A DNA stretch of 5,706 nucleotides from an uncultured Clostridia bacterium (GTDB lineage Bacteria > Bacillota > Clostridia > Oscillospirales > Acutalibacteraceae), in contig CAMEMA010000071.1 of assembly GCA_945926705.1 (NCBI GenBank), positions 1 through 5,706 on the forward strand. The letters are read 5' to 3'. A program made the translations under genes and the position numbers. Below the pieces are notes generated by a model that saw nothing but the letters and a program-made list of their open reading frames with translations, ran no database searches and was not told the origin of the DNA. Below are positions 1 to 3,887 of this stretch, in pieces. Position 1 is the stretch's first letter, and each line of letters begins with the position of its first letter.

Positions 1-184
1 CATACGAAAATATTCGTTTATCCTCTTTATCAACGTGACGTTCAATATCTCTGCTACCATTTTTATAACCTAAGATTTCAACGAGAGTCTTTCCAATAAA
101 CCAAGGTATAGCATTAATTATTATTATGTTGAGTTCGCCGAACTCTTCATTTGTAAAAGTTTGTATTGATGTTGTTTTTTCCAT
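1..184 (-). CDS. BRO-N domain phage-type antirepressor, N-terminal part (cut by window edge)
   Basis: The ATG is at 184-182 and the frame stays open for 61 codons to the window edge. The translation begins MEKTTSIQTFTNEEFGELN and continues with PWFIGKTLVEILGYKN and then RDIERHVDKEDK. This is the BRO-N signature: an N-terminal strand pair, the W-F-x-G-K turn, the (A/V)-E-I-L-G-Y helix end, and the R-x-x-x-x-H-V-D-x-E-D-K stretch. BRO-N proteins are DNA-binding proteins common in temperate phages and phage-plasmids, where several act as antirepressors that inactivate the lysogeny repressor; that role is inferred here. A ribosome site AGAGGTG sits about 10 bases upstream, but it lies inside a predicted hairpin (191-237), so translation is probably conditional. 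It is the distal gene of a likely two-gene transcript starting with the RHH gene at 540-352. The C-terminal effector domain is outside the window. Confidence 0.85.
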   Translation of the reverse strand, partial: MEKTTSIQTFTNEEFGELNIIIINAIPWFIGKTLVEILGYKNGSRDIERHVDKEDKRIFSY

Positions 185-190
185 AAAAAT

Positions 191-237
191 AGCACCTCTT
201 TCAATAAATTACGGTAAACTCATTGACAAAAGGTGCT
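191..237 (-). promoter_or_regulatory. Hairpin hiding the antirepressor ribosome site, followed by T-run (attenuator-like)
   Basis: In the minus-strand transcript, bases 237-228 pair with 200-191 (AGCACCT with AGGTGCT, extended by three pairs including one G-U). After a small internal loop, CAAT (225-222) pairs with ATTG (205-202), leaving a 16-nt loop. The ribosome-site core GAGGTG (198-193) is entirely in the stem. The stem is followed by ATTTTT and then the ATG, so it could work as an intrinsic terminator, as a ribosome-site lock, or both. Folding was done by eye. Confidence 0.65.
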
Positions 238-277
238 TTTTGATATACAATAATAAAGCTATAGCCCATTGTCAATG
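221..277 (-). promoter_or_regulatory. Predicted antiterminator pairing competing with the 191-237 hairpin
   Basis: In the minus-strand mRNA, CATTGACAA (277-269) is perfectly complementary to TTGTCAATG (229-221), which includes part of the distal arm of the ribosome-site hairpin. A nested GCTTT (259-255) / AAAGC (239-235) pairing could extend it. If this stem forms, the hairpin at 191-237 opens. The upstream arm (277-269) lies within the region covered by the proposed antisense RNA, so binding of that RNA would favour the closed hairpin. This is the logic established for pT181- and pIP501-type plasmid attenuation; its use here is inferred. Confidence 0.55.
223..251 (+). promoter_or_regulatory. 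Antisense promoter between the RHH and antirepressor genes
   Basis: TTGACA (223-228) and TACAAT (246-251) are separated by 17 bp, a perfect -35 and a five-of-six -10 box. It points right, against all protein genes of the window, with a start expected near 258. No protein-coding frame with a ribosome site follows; a long hairpin does, which suggests that it drives a small RNA. Confidence 0.7.
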
Positions 278-353
278 ACTTTGTGGTTTATGGTTTGTGT
301 GCGCTCGTGATGTTCTACTTTCCTAGGGTCTAACATCATGAGCGTTTCCTTTT
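258..353 (+). ncRNA. Candidate antisense small RNA 1 (sar/ctRNA-like), about 95 nt
   Basis: The ends are inferred from the promoter at 223-251 and the hairpin plus T-rich tract at 302-353. The RNA would be fully complementary to the mRNA segment between the RHH gene stop (352) and the antirepressor leader, and would cover the antiterminator arm at 269-277 but not the ribosome site itself. The position matches sar RNA of phage P22, which lies antisense between arc and ant, while the proposed mechanism resembles Gram-positive plasmid countertranscript RNAs. No sequence similarity to either is claimed. Confidence 0.55.
302..353 (+). terminator. Long-stem hairpin and T-rich tract ending small RNA 1
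   Basis: CGCTCGTGATGTT (302-314) pairs with AACATCATGAGCG (332-344) over 13 positions, 12 Watson-Crick and one G-U, with a 17-nt loop containing CCTAGG. TTTCCTTTT follows. The T-tract is interrupted by two C, so termination may be incomplete. There is no T-run on the minus-strand side, which argues for plus-strand use. Confidence 0.6.
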
Positions 354-540
354 ATTCTTCCGATTTTTTTTTGCTACTAACATCATAAACTGTCTTTACA
401 TTGATTTCAATTTTTTCATCAATAAATGCCTGCATCATTGCTTCTATTGCATCATTATACTTGATACCTTGCTGCTTGCATTTTACTTTAAATTCAGTTT
501 GTATGTCCGTATCAATCGGAGTATTAAAAGGTTTTCTAAT
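352..540 (-). CDS. Ribbon-helix-helix (Arc/CopG-like) regulator with probable ATT start
   Basis: A small basic protein of about 62 residues. It opens RKPFNTPIDTDIQTEF (the presumed DNA-contacting strand and the start of helix 1), followed by KCKQQGIKYNDAIEAMMQAF (turn and helix 2) and a charged tail ending in KKKSEE. This is the RHH layout of Arc, CopG and ParD-type repressors; the exact subfamily is not recognised. The frame is open back to a GTG at 561, but that codon lies at or before the expected transcription start of the promoter at 593-566, and an excellent ribosome site AAAGGAGG (556-549) falls inside the longer frame. Eight bases after it comes ATT (540-538), followed by AGA AAA CC; no ATG, GTG or TTG is at a usable distance. 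I infer initiation at ATT. Its place as first gene before an antirepressor, with an antisense RNA between them, suggests an Arc-like role repressing its own promoter. Confidence 0.75.
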   Translation of the reverse strand: MRKPFNTPIDTDIQTEFKVKCKQQGIKYNDAIEAMMQAFIDEKIEINVKTVYDVSSKKKSEE

Positions 541-565
541 AGCTACTCCTCCTTTCGACACCTAT

Positions 566-593
566 ATTATAGCACTTTCAACTATTTTGTCAA
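566..593 (-). promoter_or_regulatory. Promoter of the RHH-antirepressor transcript
   Basis: On the minus strand TTGACA (593-588) and TATAAT (571-566) are both perfect consensus, with a 16-bp spacer. The expected start is near 559, giving a very short leader before the ribosome site at 556-549. An inverted repeat AACTA (580-584) / TAGTT (595-599) brackets the -35 box and is a candidate operator for the RHH protein. Confidence 0.75.
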
Positions 594-647
594 GTAGTTT
601 TTAAAAGAATATCCAATCTTTTTTATTATCAATTTGTAATATTATCG

Positions 648-674
648 AATACTTTGCGTTCAACGCAAAGTATT
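648..674. repeat. 27-bp perfect palindrome in the intergenic region
   Basis: AATACTTTGCGTT (648-660) and AACGCAAAGTATT (662-674) are perfect inverted repeats around a single C at 661. No T-run follows on either strand, so this is not an ordinary terminator. A regulator, recombinase or replication/transfer site are all possible; nothing here decides between them. Confidence 0.7.
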
Positions 675-677
675 ATT

Positions 678-722
678 CAACTTAAAACCCAGTAATTACA
701 AGGGTTTTGGGGATTTAAGTTG
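678..722. repeat. Nested inverted repeats, possible weak terminator or origin-like structure
   Basis: CAACTTAAA (678-686) pairs with TTTAAGTTG (714-722). Inside it AAAACCC (684-690) pairs with GGGTTTT (702-708) around an 11-nt spacer. The two stems share bases 684-686, so they are partly alternative folds. The inner stem ends in TTTT on either strand and may weakly terminate the minus-strand transcript of the 78-aa gene. Together with the palindrome at 648-674, these repeats are the only structure I see in the gene-free stretch 600-769. Confidence 0.5.
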
Positions 723-769
723 ATAATTCCTTACAATTTATGCGGGGTATTATTAACTACTTGACACAC

Positions 770-1006
770 TTATTCATATCCAGGGAAACAATTCCCATCA
801 TATTCCATGCCGAGTGCAGAAAGTTTATTTTTGATGGCTTTTTCCACTGCTTCGGTGCTGTCAATTTCATCGGCAATGAAAACTATATTTTCCGCTTCGT
901 ACCAGATAATATAATCATGGAGAGATTGCTCTAATATTGCTCTTTTCTCAGGGATTTCCTTAATATTACGGTTAAAGTAGTTTATCAAATAATAGGTTTT
1001 TGACAT
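770..1006 (-). CDS. Small uncharacterised alpha/beta protein under predicted antisense-RNA control
   Basis: A 78-residue acidic protein starting MSKTYYLINYFN. I chose the ATG at 1006-1004 over the one at 1054 because GGAGG (1018-1014) sits seven bases upstream; the longer frame would run through the leader hairpin. The order of elements looks like strand (TYYLINYF), helix (EKRAILEQSLHDY), strand (AENIVFIADE), helix (TEAVEKAIKNKL), then a short GNCFPGYE tail, which might be a ferredoxin-like fold; that is inference only. No family is recognised and no catalytic motif or membrane segment is seen. It is the distal gene after the 60-aa RHH gene, in the same position that the antirepressor holds in the other module. 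By that analogy its synthesis is expected to be tightly limited, which would suit a toxin, antirepressor or switch protein. Confidence 0.75.
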   Translation of the reverse strand: MSKTYYLINYFNRNIKEIPEKRAILEQSLHDYIIWYEAENIVFIADEIDSTEAVEKAIKNKLSALGMEYDGNCFPGYE

Positions 1007-1013
1007 AAAAATA

Positions 1014-1051
1014 CCTCCGATATTGTTTGAAAGTCTTGACAAAATCGAAGG
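1014..1051 (-). promoter_or_regulatory. Hairpin hiding the ribosome site of the 78-aa gene, followed by T-run (attenuator-like)
   Basis: In the minus-strand transcript CCTTCGAT (1051-1044) pairs with ATCGGAGG (1021-1014), eight pairs with one G-U. After one mismatch, TTGT (1042-1039) pairs with ACAA (1026-1023), leaving a 12-nt loop. The ribosome site GGAGG is locked in the stem, and TATTTTT then ATG follow at once. The same order (stem, TATTTTT, ATG) precedes the antirepressor. Folding was done by eye. Confidence 0.65.
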
Positions 1052-1106
1052 CATAGTGTATCATATTTATATCTTCGATAATGTCTCAGTTGTAGATATT
1101 GTCAAG
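1035..1106 (-). promoter_or_regulatory. Predicted nested antiterminator opposing the 1014-1051 hairpin
   Basis: In the minus-strand mRNA CTTGACAA (1106-1099) is complementary to TTGTCAAG (1042-1035), and nested inside it ATCGAAG (1079-1073) is complementary to CTTCGAT (1050-1044). Both pairings use the distal arm of the ribosome-site hairpin, so the two folds exclude each other. Both upstream arms lie within the region covered by small RNA 2. Confidence 0.55.
1036..1064 (+). promoter_or_regulatory. Antisense promoter upstream of the 78-aa gene
   Basis: TTGACA (1036-1041) and TATCAT (1059-1064) are 17 bp apart, pointing right, with a start expected near 1071. As in the first module, the -35 box lies in the distal arm of the ribosome-site hairpin of the opposite strand. 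Confidence 0.65.
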
Positions 1107-1161
1107 TGCTTATAGTGTATCGGACTTCCGGCAAGATGTGACGATACACTATATTTTTTTT
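1071..1161 (+). ncRNA. Candidate antisense small RNA 2, about 90 nt
   Basis: It is bounded by the promoter at 1036-1064 and the terminator at 1111-1161, and holds no coding frame with a ribosome site. It is complementary to the leader of the 78-aa gene and to the last codons of the 60-aa RHH gene. It would cover both antiterminator arms (1073-1079, 1099-1106) while stopping short of the ribosome site. Size, position and hairpin design parallel small RNA 1, although the sequences differ, so the two are likely to act on different targets. Confidence 0.6.
1111..1161 (+). terminator. Intrinsic terminator of small RNA 2
   Basis: TATAGTGTATCG (1111-1122) and CGATACACTATA (1142-1153) form a perfect 12-bp stem with a 19-nt loop, followed by eight T (1154-1161). 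The RHH stop codon (1151-1149) lies within the right arm. Ten bases of the stem, ATAGTGTATC, also occur at 1053-1062 over the -10 box of the antisense promoter, which gives the mRNA a further alternative pairing (1152-1143 with 1062-1053). Confidence 0.85.
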
Positions 1162-1331
1162 GGATATATTTCTTCGTCAATTTTTTCAATTAACCATTCT
1201 TTTTTTGTCTGATTTTTAGACTTTAATATACTTTCAAGATTTTCCATCTTATCGGTGTCTATTTCAGCATAAAAAGTTTTGGTTGATTTTCTACGACTTT
1301 TGAAATACTCCGCTCGACTTTTGGCTGCTAT
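1149..1331 (-). CDS. 60-aa ribbon-helix-helix protein with probable ATA start
   Basis: The frame reads (start)-AAKSRAEYFKSRRKS, then TKTFYAEIDTDKMENLESIL, KSKNQTKKEWLIEKIDEE and IYPKKI. The basic N-terminus, beta strand (KTFYAEID) and two helices joined by the KNQTKKEW turn fit the RHH fold. I recall small Firmicute proteins beginning M-A-x-K-S-R-A-E-Y-F, which puts the initiator where this gene has ATA (1331-1329); that is memory, not a search. AAGGAGGTGA ends nine bases before ATA, and an in-frame TGA lies within that ribosome site, so no upstream ATG, GTG or TTG can be used. The next ATG would remove the strand. Operators and a promoter lie directly upstream, suggesting autorepression. The gene is followed by the antisense-controlled 78-aa gene. 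Confidence 0.75.
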   Translation of the reverse strand: MAAKSRAEYFKSRRKSTKTFYAEIDTDKMENLESILKSKNQTKKEWLIEKIDEEIYPKKI

Positions 1332-1347
1332 TAAACTTCACCTCCTT

Positions 1348-1382
1348 GTATCTTGATACAAGTATATCATGTATCTTGATAC
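1348..1382. repeat. Two palindromic operators GTATCTTGATAC
   Basis: Identical copies of GTATCTTGATAC lie at 1348-1359 and 1371-1382, 23 bp apart centre to centre. Each is an inverted repeat of GTATC around two bases. One abuts and precedes the RHH ribosome site and the other lies in the spacer next to the -35 box, so together they flank the -10 box. This is a typical arrangement for an autoregulating repressor; the 60-aa RHH protein is the likeliest ligand. Confidence 0.7.
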
Positions 1383-1389
1383 TTGTCAA
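1361..1389 (-). promoter_or_regulatory. Operator-bracketed promoter of the 60-aa RHH gene
   Basis: TTGACA (1389-1384) and TATACT (1366-1361) with a 17-bp spacer on the minus strand. Both GTATCTTGATAC sites overlap or touch the promoter. The -35 box begins only six bases after the stop codon of the preceding 68-aa gene. Confidence 0.75.
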
Positions 1390-1395
1390 TAGTTT

Positions 1396-1602
1396 TTACA
1401 ACTTTTTTGCATTTTTTATCAAATTCTTTATGGCTTCAGATGTCCCAAAACCATTATTTTTTTCCTTTTCTATAAGATTAATTATGTCTGCATCTTCCAC
1501 TCGTCTTAATTTAATTGAATACTGCACATATGTTTTCTTGTTATAGCGTGTTTTTACCTCTGTACTGGTATATGTTTTTCTTTTTTCTTGTTGTTCAGGC
1601 AT
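1396..1602 (-). CDS. 68-aa RHH-like small protein
   Basis: A basic 68-residue protein with a Lys/Thr-rich N-terminal tail (about residues 1-25), then YVQYSIKLRRVEDADIINLI and TSEAIKNLIKNAKKL. The pattern of a short strand (YSIKLRR), helix 1 (EDADIINLIEKEK) and helix 2 (SEAIKNLIK) fits an RHH or similar small DNA-binding protein; the family is not certain. The ATG at 1602-1600 follows a G-rich ribosome site, AAGGGGGGG, that is part of an A9G7 homopolymer. The gene begins 36 bases after the 365-aa gene ends and probably shares its transcript. It could be a regulator or antitoxin-like partner for that protein. It ends just before the next promoter, with no obvious terminator. Confidence 0.7.
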   Translation of the reverse strand: MPEQQEKRKTYTSTEVKTRYNKKTYVQYSIKLRRVEDADIINLIEKEKNNGFGTSEAIKNLIKNAKKL

Positions 1603-1611
1603 AGTAGTATA

Positions 1612-1627
1612 CCCCCCCTTTTTTTTT
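1612..1627 (-). repeat. A9G7 homopolymer tract overlapping a ribosome site
   Basis: Seven C (1612-1618) followed by nine T (1619-1627) on the plus strand read A9G7 on the minus strand, nine bases before the ATG of the 68-aa gene. Such tracts slip readily in replication and in sequencing. Length changes would alter the ribosome-site spacing. Confidence 0.8.
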
Positions 1628-1638
1628 CATTAACTTAA

Positions 1639-2736
1639 TCAAATTTTCCAAAGTTTGATACCTTCAAGGGTATTATACCATCGATAAAATCTATCTTTAT
1701 TACTATTCGTCCATTGACTAACAATTAAAAACTTCCTTCCATTAAATTCAAAAACTTCACGCCAATATCTATTATATCCCTTTGCATCTTTCGTCAGTTT
1801 AGAAATTTGCGTCTCGTCCTTTACCTCTTTAAAGAAAGATATTCCAATGCCAAACATTTTTTTAGTATCCTCGTCATTTAAAAGAGAAATAAGCATTTGT
1901 TTATCAAACATATAACCAGCAATAGACAGATTTCTCATAGTTGACCGTACAAATTTTCCGATTTTAATATCTTCGCTTACATCCGGATGAGTAATAACCT
2001 CAATATTTTCAACGCCACTATGTAAAGGAGTGTAGTCTGCCCTCAAATAGATATACAAACTATTAGATGGAATGTTATATTCCAACAAAAGCCTTCTGAT
2101 TAAAGAACAAATGGCATTAGCACTATGGCAAGTCCATACATAAATATTGGCATTTTTGAGCTTTCTATAATATTTTCCTTTATTTGATGTTGAAAAATAT
2201 TCTATTTTACTTCCGGTAAATCTATTAGAAACTATTACATTTTGAAACAAATCAGGGTCTTTGTCATAAAGTAATTCACATATTTTAACCAGTGTAGTTT
2301 TCCAATCAGCAACATTATATCTAACATTATTTAAGAAGAAACCACAAATTTTCTTATGTGTAAAAGACTCCGTTAATAAGTGCGGAATTTCCGCATCCAC
2401 TTCATAATCTTTATAATTGGGAATAGTTTTCTCATTATCAATGCTTTCTTCCTCTATGATATCTTCTCTTTCCTCTGTTGTTGACATAGTTGTAAAAGCA
2501 TTTAAATAATCACTTAAAATTCCTTCAATTTTTTTAATGGATTTTCCATAATCTAACAAACCGTAAATTTCATTAAAATCATTTGTATTTTTTACTGATT
2601 TCAGAATAGAATTTTTGGTATCTCTAACACTTTCAATTAAAAACTCCATGGAATAGAAAATATCATTTACATTAAATTTATAATTATCAAATACAAACTT
2701 ATATACTTCCAATAACTTTTTATTCAAATCTTCCAC
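1639..2736 (-). CDS. 365-aa uncharacterised multi-module protein, probable cargo
   Basis: An uncharacterised protein. Residues 1-85 look helical. Residues 86-113 are a very acidic linker (EEREDIIEEESIDNE). Residues 124-231 form a module containing a NVRYNVADWKTTLVKICELL helix, an IYFxx-like SKIEYFSTS segment and CHSANAICSLIRRLLLEY ending in SLYIYLR. Residues 285-356 form a C-terminal module with FKEVKDE, YNRYWREVFEFNGRKFLIVSQW and RFYRWYNTL. From memory both modules recur in uncharacterised prokaryotic proteins, some near defence genes, but I cannot name a family and claim no activity. The start is GTG (2736-2734), with a weak TAGGA ten or so bases upstream and an in-frame TGA just before. 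It has its own promoter, is visibly richer in A+T than the genes at 2853-5706, and holds only one copy of the TTTTCCG heptamer abundant there, all pointing to separate acquisition. Confidence 0.85.
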   Translation of the reverse strand: MEDLNKKLLEVYKFVFDNYKFNVNDIFYSMEFLIESVRDTKNSILKSVKNTNDFNEIYGLLDYGKSIKKIEGILSDYLNAFTTMSTTEEREDIIEEESIDNEKTIPNYKDYEVDAEIPHLLTESFTHKKICGFFLNNVRYNVADWKTTLVKICELLYDKDPDLFQNVIVSNRFTGSKIEYFSTSNKGKYYRKLKNANIYVWTCHSANAICSLIRRLLLEYNIPSNSLYIYLRADYTPLHSGVENIEVITHPDVSEDIKIGKFVRSTMRNLSIAGYMFDKQMLISLLNDEDTKKMFGIGISFFKEVKDETQISKLTKDAKGYNRYWREVFEFNGRKFLIVSQWTNSNKDRFYRWYNTLEGIKLWKI

Positions 2737-2767
2737 AATAAATCAATCCTATTTTTTGTTTTTGTTA

Positions 2768-2796
2768 ATTATATCAAAATAAGATAAAAAAATCAA
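2768..2796 (-). promoter_or_regulatory. Promoter of the 365-aa / 68-aa gene pair
   Basis: TTGATT (2796-2791) and a perfect TATAAT (2773-2768) with a 17-bp spacer on the minus strand. The expected start is near 2761, which gives a leader of about 25 nt. Confidence 0.7.
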
Positions 2797-2852
2797 GATG
2801 GAAAGTTTGATTTAATTTTAATTTGTTCATCGGGTTTTCTGTTGCAACCCTC

Positions 2853-3548
2853 TTATACCTTTTCACCGTCAAAAATATAGCAGTTTGTTTTGTTCATCAG
2901 AGTTATGGGACAGAGTATCGCTTTACCGTTTTTAGATTCAAAAATTACTGTTTCTTTAGGTTTTCCGCAATAAAATGCAGGCTCTTCACCAAGTATATCA
3001 ACACACTGTATGAAATGTTCTGCATTGAAATACACGTCTCCAAACCGGACAATGCACATTCTTCCGTACTTTTTATTCGGTTTATGTAATTTATATTCTG
3101 CCTTTATTTTTCCGATATCATATTTTATGATGTTTTCCGGATTGCAAATTTTAAACGTTGATGATAAATTAGGATGATTTCCGGATTTAGTCATAGTAAT
3201 TTCTAATTTTTCCGTCAACATAAACCCATAATATGGCGTCATGAAACACTGCTTTTCGTCCTCAATCCAGCCGGAGCGCAATTCTTCCCTTGAATTTGAC
3301 ATAATGATTTTTTCCGCTAATTTTGAGCGTTTCAAGAAGGTGTTACCCTTTGATTTTTTGATTTCCGATTCTGCAAGTTCTCGTTTAAGAGTAGACACCA
3401 AAAGAGCGAGACCTTCTAAAGGTATATAGAAGGTTCTTCCTTCGTTATTATCAAATCTATTCAAAGCTTTTTTGTAAAGTTCTATTTCAGGATTTTCCAA
3501 AGTGTCAATATAGTTTTCGATGGTTGAGATAATTATTTCGTTATTCAT
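2853..3548 (-). CDS. 231-aa uncharacterised protein, possible sliding-clamp-like C-terminus
   Basis: ATG at 3548-3546, with AAGGAG about 11 bases upstream. The N-terminal part is charged and helical (STIENYIDTLENPEIELYKK, then LEGLALLVSTLKRELAESE). The C-terminal part, about residues 170-218, is strand-rich: VYFNAEHFIQCVDILGEE, then a short turn, ETVIFESKNGKAILCPITL. This resembles the last domain of DnaN-type clamps (FNxxYLxxxL, then a hydrophobic strand and xGxxxLxMPV), but the protein is far shorter than the roughly 360-residue clamps and lacks their repeated domains, so this is a weak suggestion. It is last in the compact minus-strand operon, 30 bases after the preceding gene, and carries five copies of the TTTTCCG heptamer in two reading registers. 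No clear terminator follows. Confidence 0.8.
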   Translation of the reverse strand: MNNEIIISTIENYIDTLENPEIELYKKALNRFDNNEGRTFYIPLEGLALLVSTLKRELAESEIKKSKGNTFLKRSKLAEKIIMSNSREELRSGWIEDEKQCFMTPYYGFMLTEKLEITMTKSGNHPNLSSTFKICNPENIIKYDIGKIKAEYKLHKPNKKYGRMCIVRFGDVYFNAEHFIQCVDILGEEPAFYCGKPKETVIFESKNGKAILCPITLMNKTNCYIFDGEKV

Positions 3549-3578
3549 ATTAAAATTTTCTCCTTACAAGTTTTCATA

Positions 3579-3887
3579 TTATTTTTCCTCATCATAAATA
3601 TTTGTTATGAAATTAATCATATCATTCCAATCTTCGCTAAATGCACCGTTACAACTGAGCCATTCACCATAGAGAAATGCTAACGGATATGAAAATTTGC
3701 TCAACCATTCTATGAGTTGTGTATACTCATCTATGAAATCGCTACCAAGAAGCATATAATATTCTTCATAGAAATTGATTTTGTAGGAGCTATTATACAC
3801 GTCTACTGGCTGCATACCATTAAACCCCTGTCTAAATTCTTCCATTTCTCTGTCGAGGTTTTTCTTGAATGTAGTTTTTTCCTTCAT
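3579..3887 (-). CDS. 102-aa small protein, DUF3848-like
   Basis: The ATG at 3887-3885 directly abuts the TAA of the preceding gene, and a GGAGGAGG ribosome site lies within the end of that gene, so translation is probably coupled. The acidic protein runs REMEEFRQGFNGMQPVDVYN, SSYKINFYEEYYMLLGSDF, then SYPLAFLYGEWLSCNGAF and ends NIYDEEK. The order of an early helix, a Y-K/T-I-x-x-x-E motif, and a late P-L-x-x-L-Y-x-E-W motif resembles my memory of DUF3848, a short domain found in proteins of Firmicute mobile elements. Function unknown. It contains no TTTTCCG copy although its neighbours on both sides do. Confidence 0.8.
   Translation of the reverse strand: MKEKTTFKKNLDREMEEFRQGFNGMQPVDVYNSSYKINFYEEYYMLLGSDFIDEYTQLIEWLSKFSYPLAFLYGEWLSCNGAFSEDWNDMINFITNIYDEEK

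Larger units (their letters stand above)
588..766. repeat. 12-bp inverted repeat pair AACTACTTGACA flanking the intergenic region
   Basis: AACTACTTGACA reads on the minus strand at 599-588, including the -35 box of the RHH promoter, and again on the plus strand at 755-766, just past the stop of the 78-aa gene. The copies face each other across about 155 bp. They may be shared regulator sites or the remains of an element boundary. Chance cannot be excluded. Confidence 0.45.

Noticed and set aside
254..274. Minus-strand promoter using TTGACA at 274-269 upstream of the antirepressor
   Set aside because: The -10 candidate (TATTGT) is poor, and the TTGACA is part of the 9-bp antiterminator complement. 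It is not excluded, and it would bypass the RHH gene.
541..561. GTG at 561 as start of the first RHH gene
   Set aside because: It lies at or before the predicted transcription start and upstream of the AAAGGAGG site, which would then be wasted inside the coding region.
1078..1105. Minus-strand promoter TTGACA (1105-1100) with CATTAT (1083-1078) for the 78-aa gene
   Set aside because: The -10 matches only four of six bases and the spacer is 16. The same TTGACA is better explained as the antiterminator arm, though a weak second promoter remains possible.
2832..2850. GGGTT/AACCC hairpin as terminator after the 231-aa gene
   Set aside because: Only five pairs and no T-run on the minus strand.
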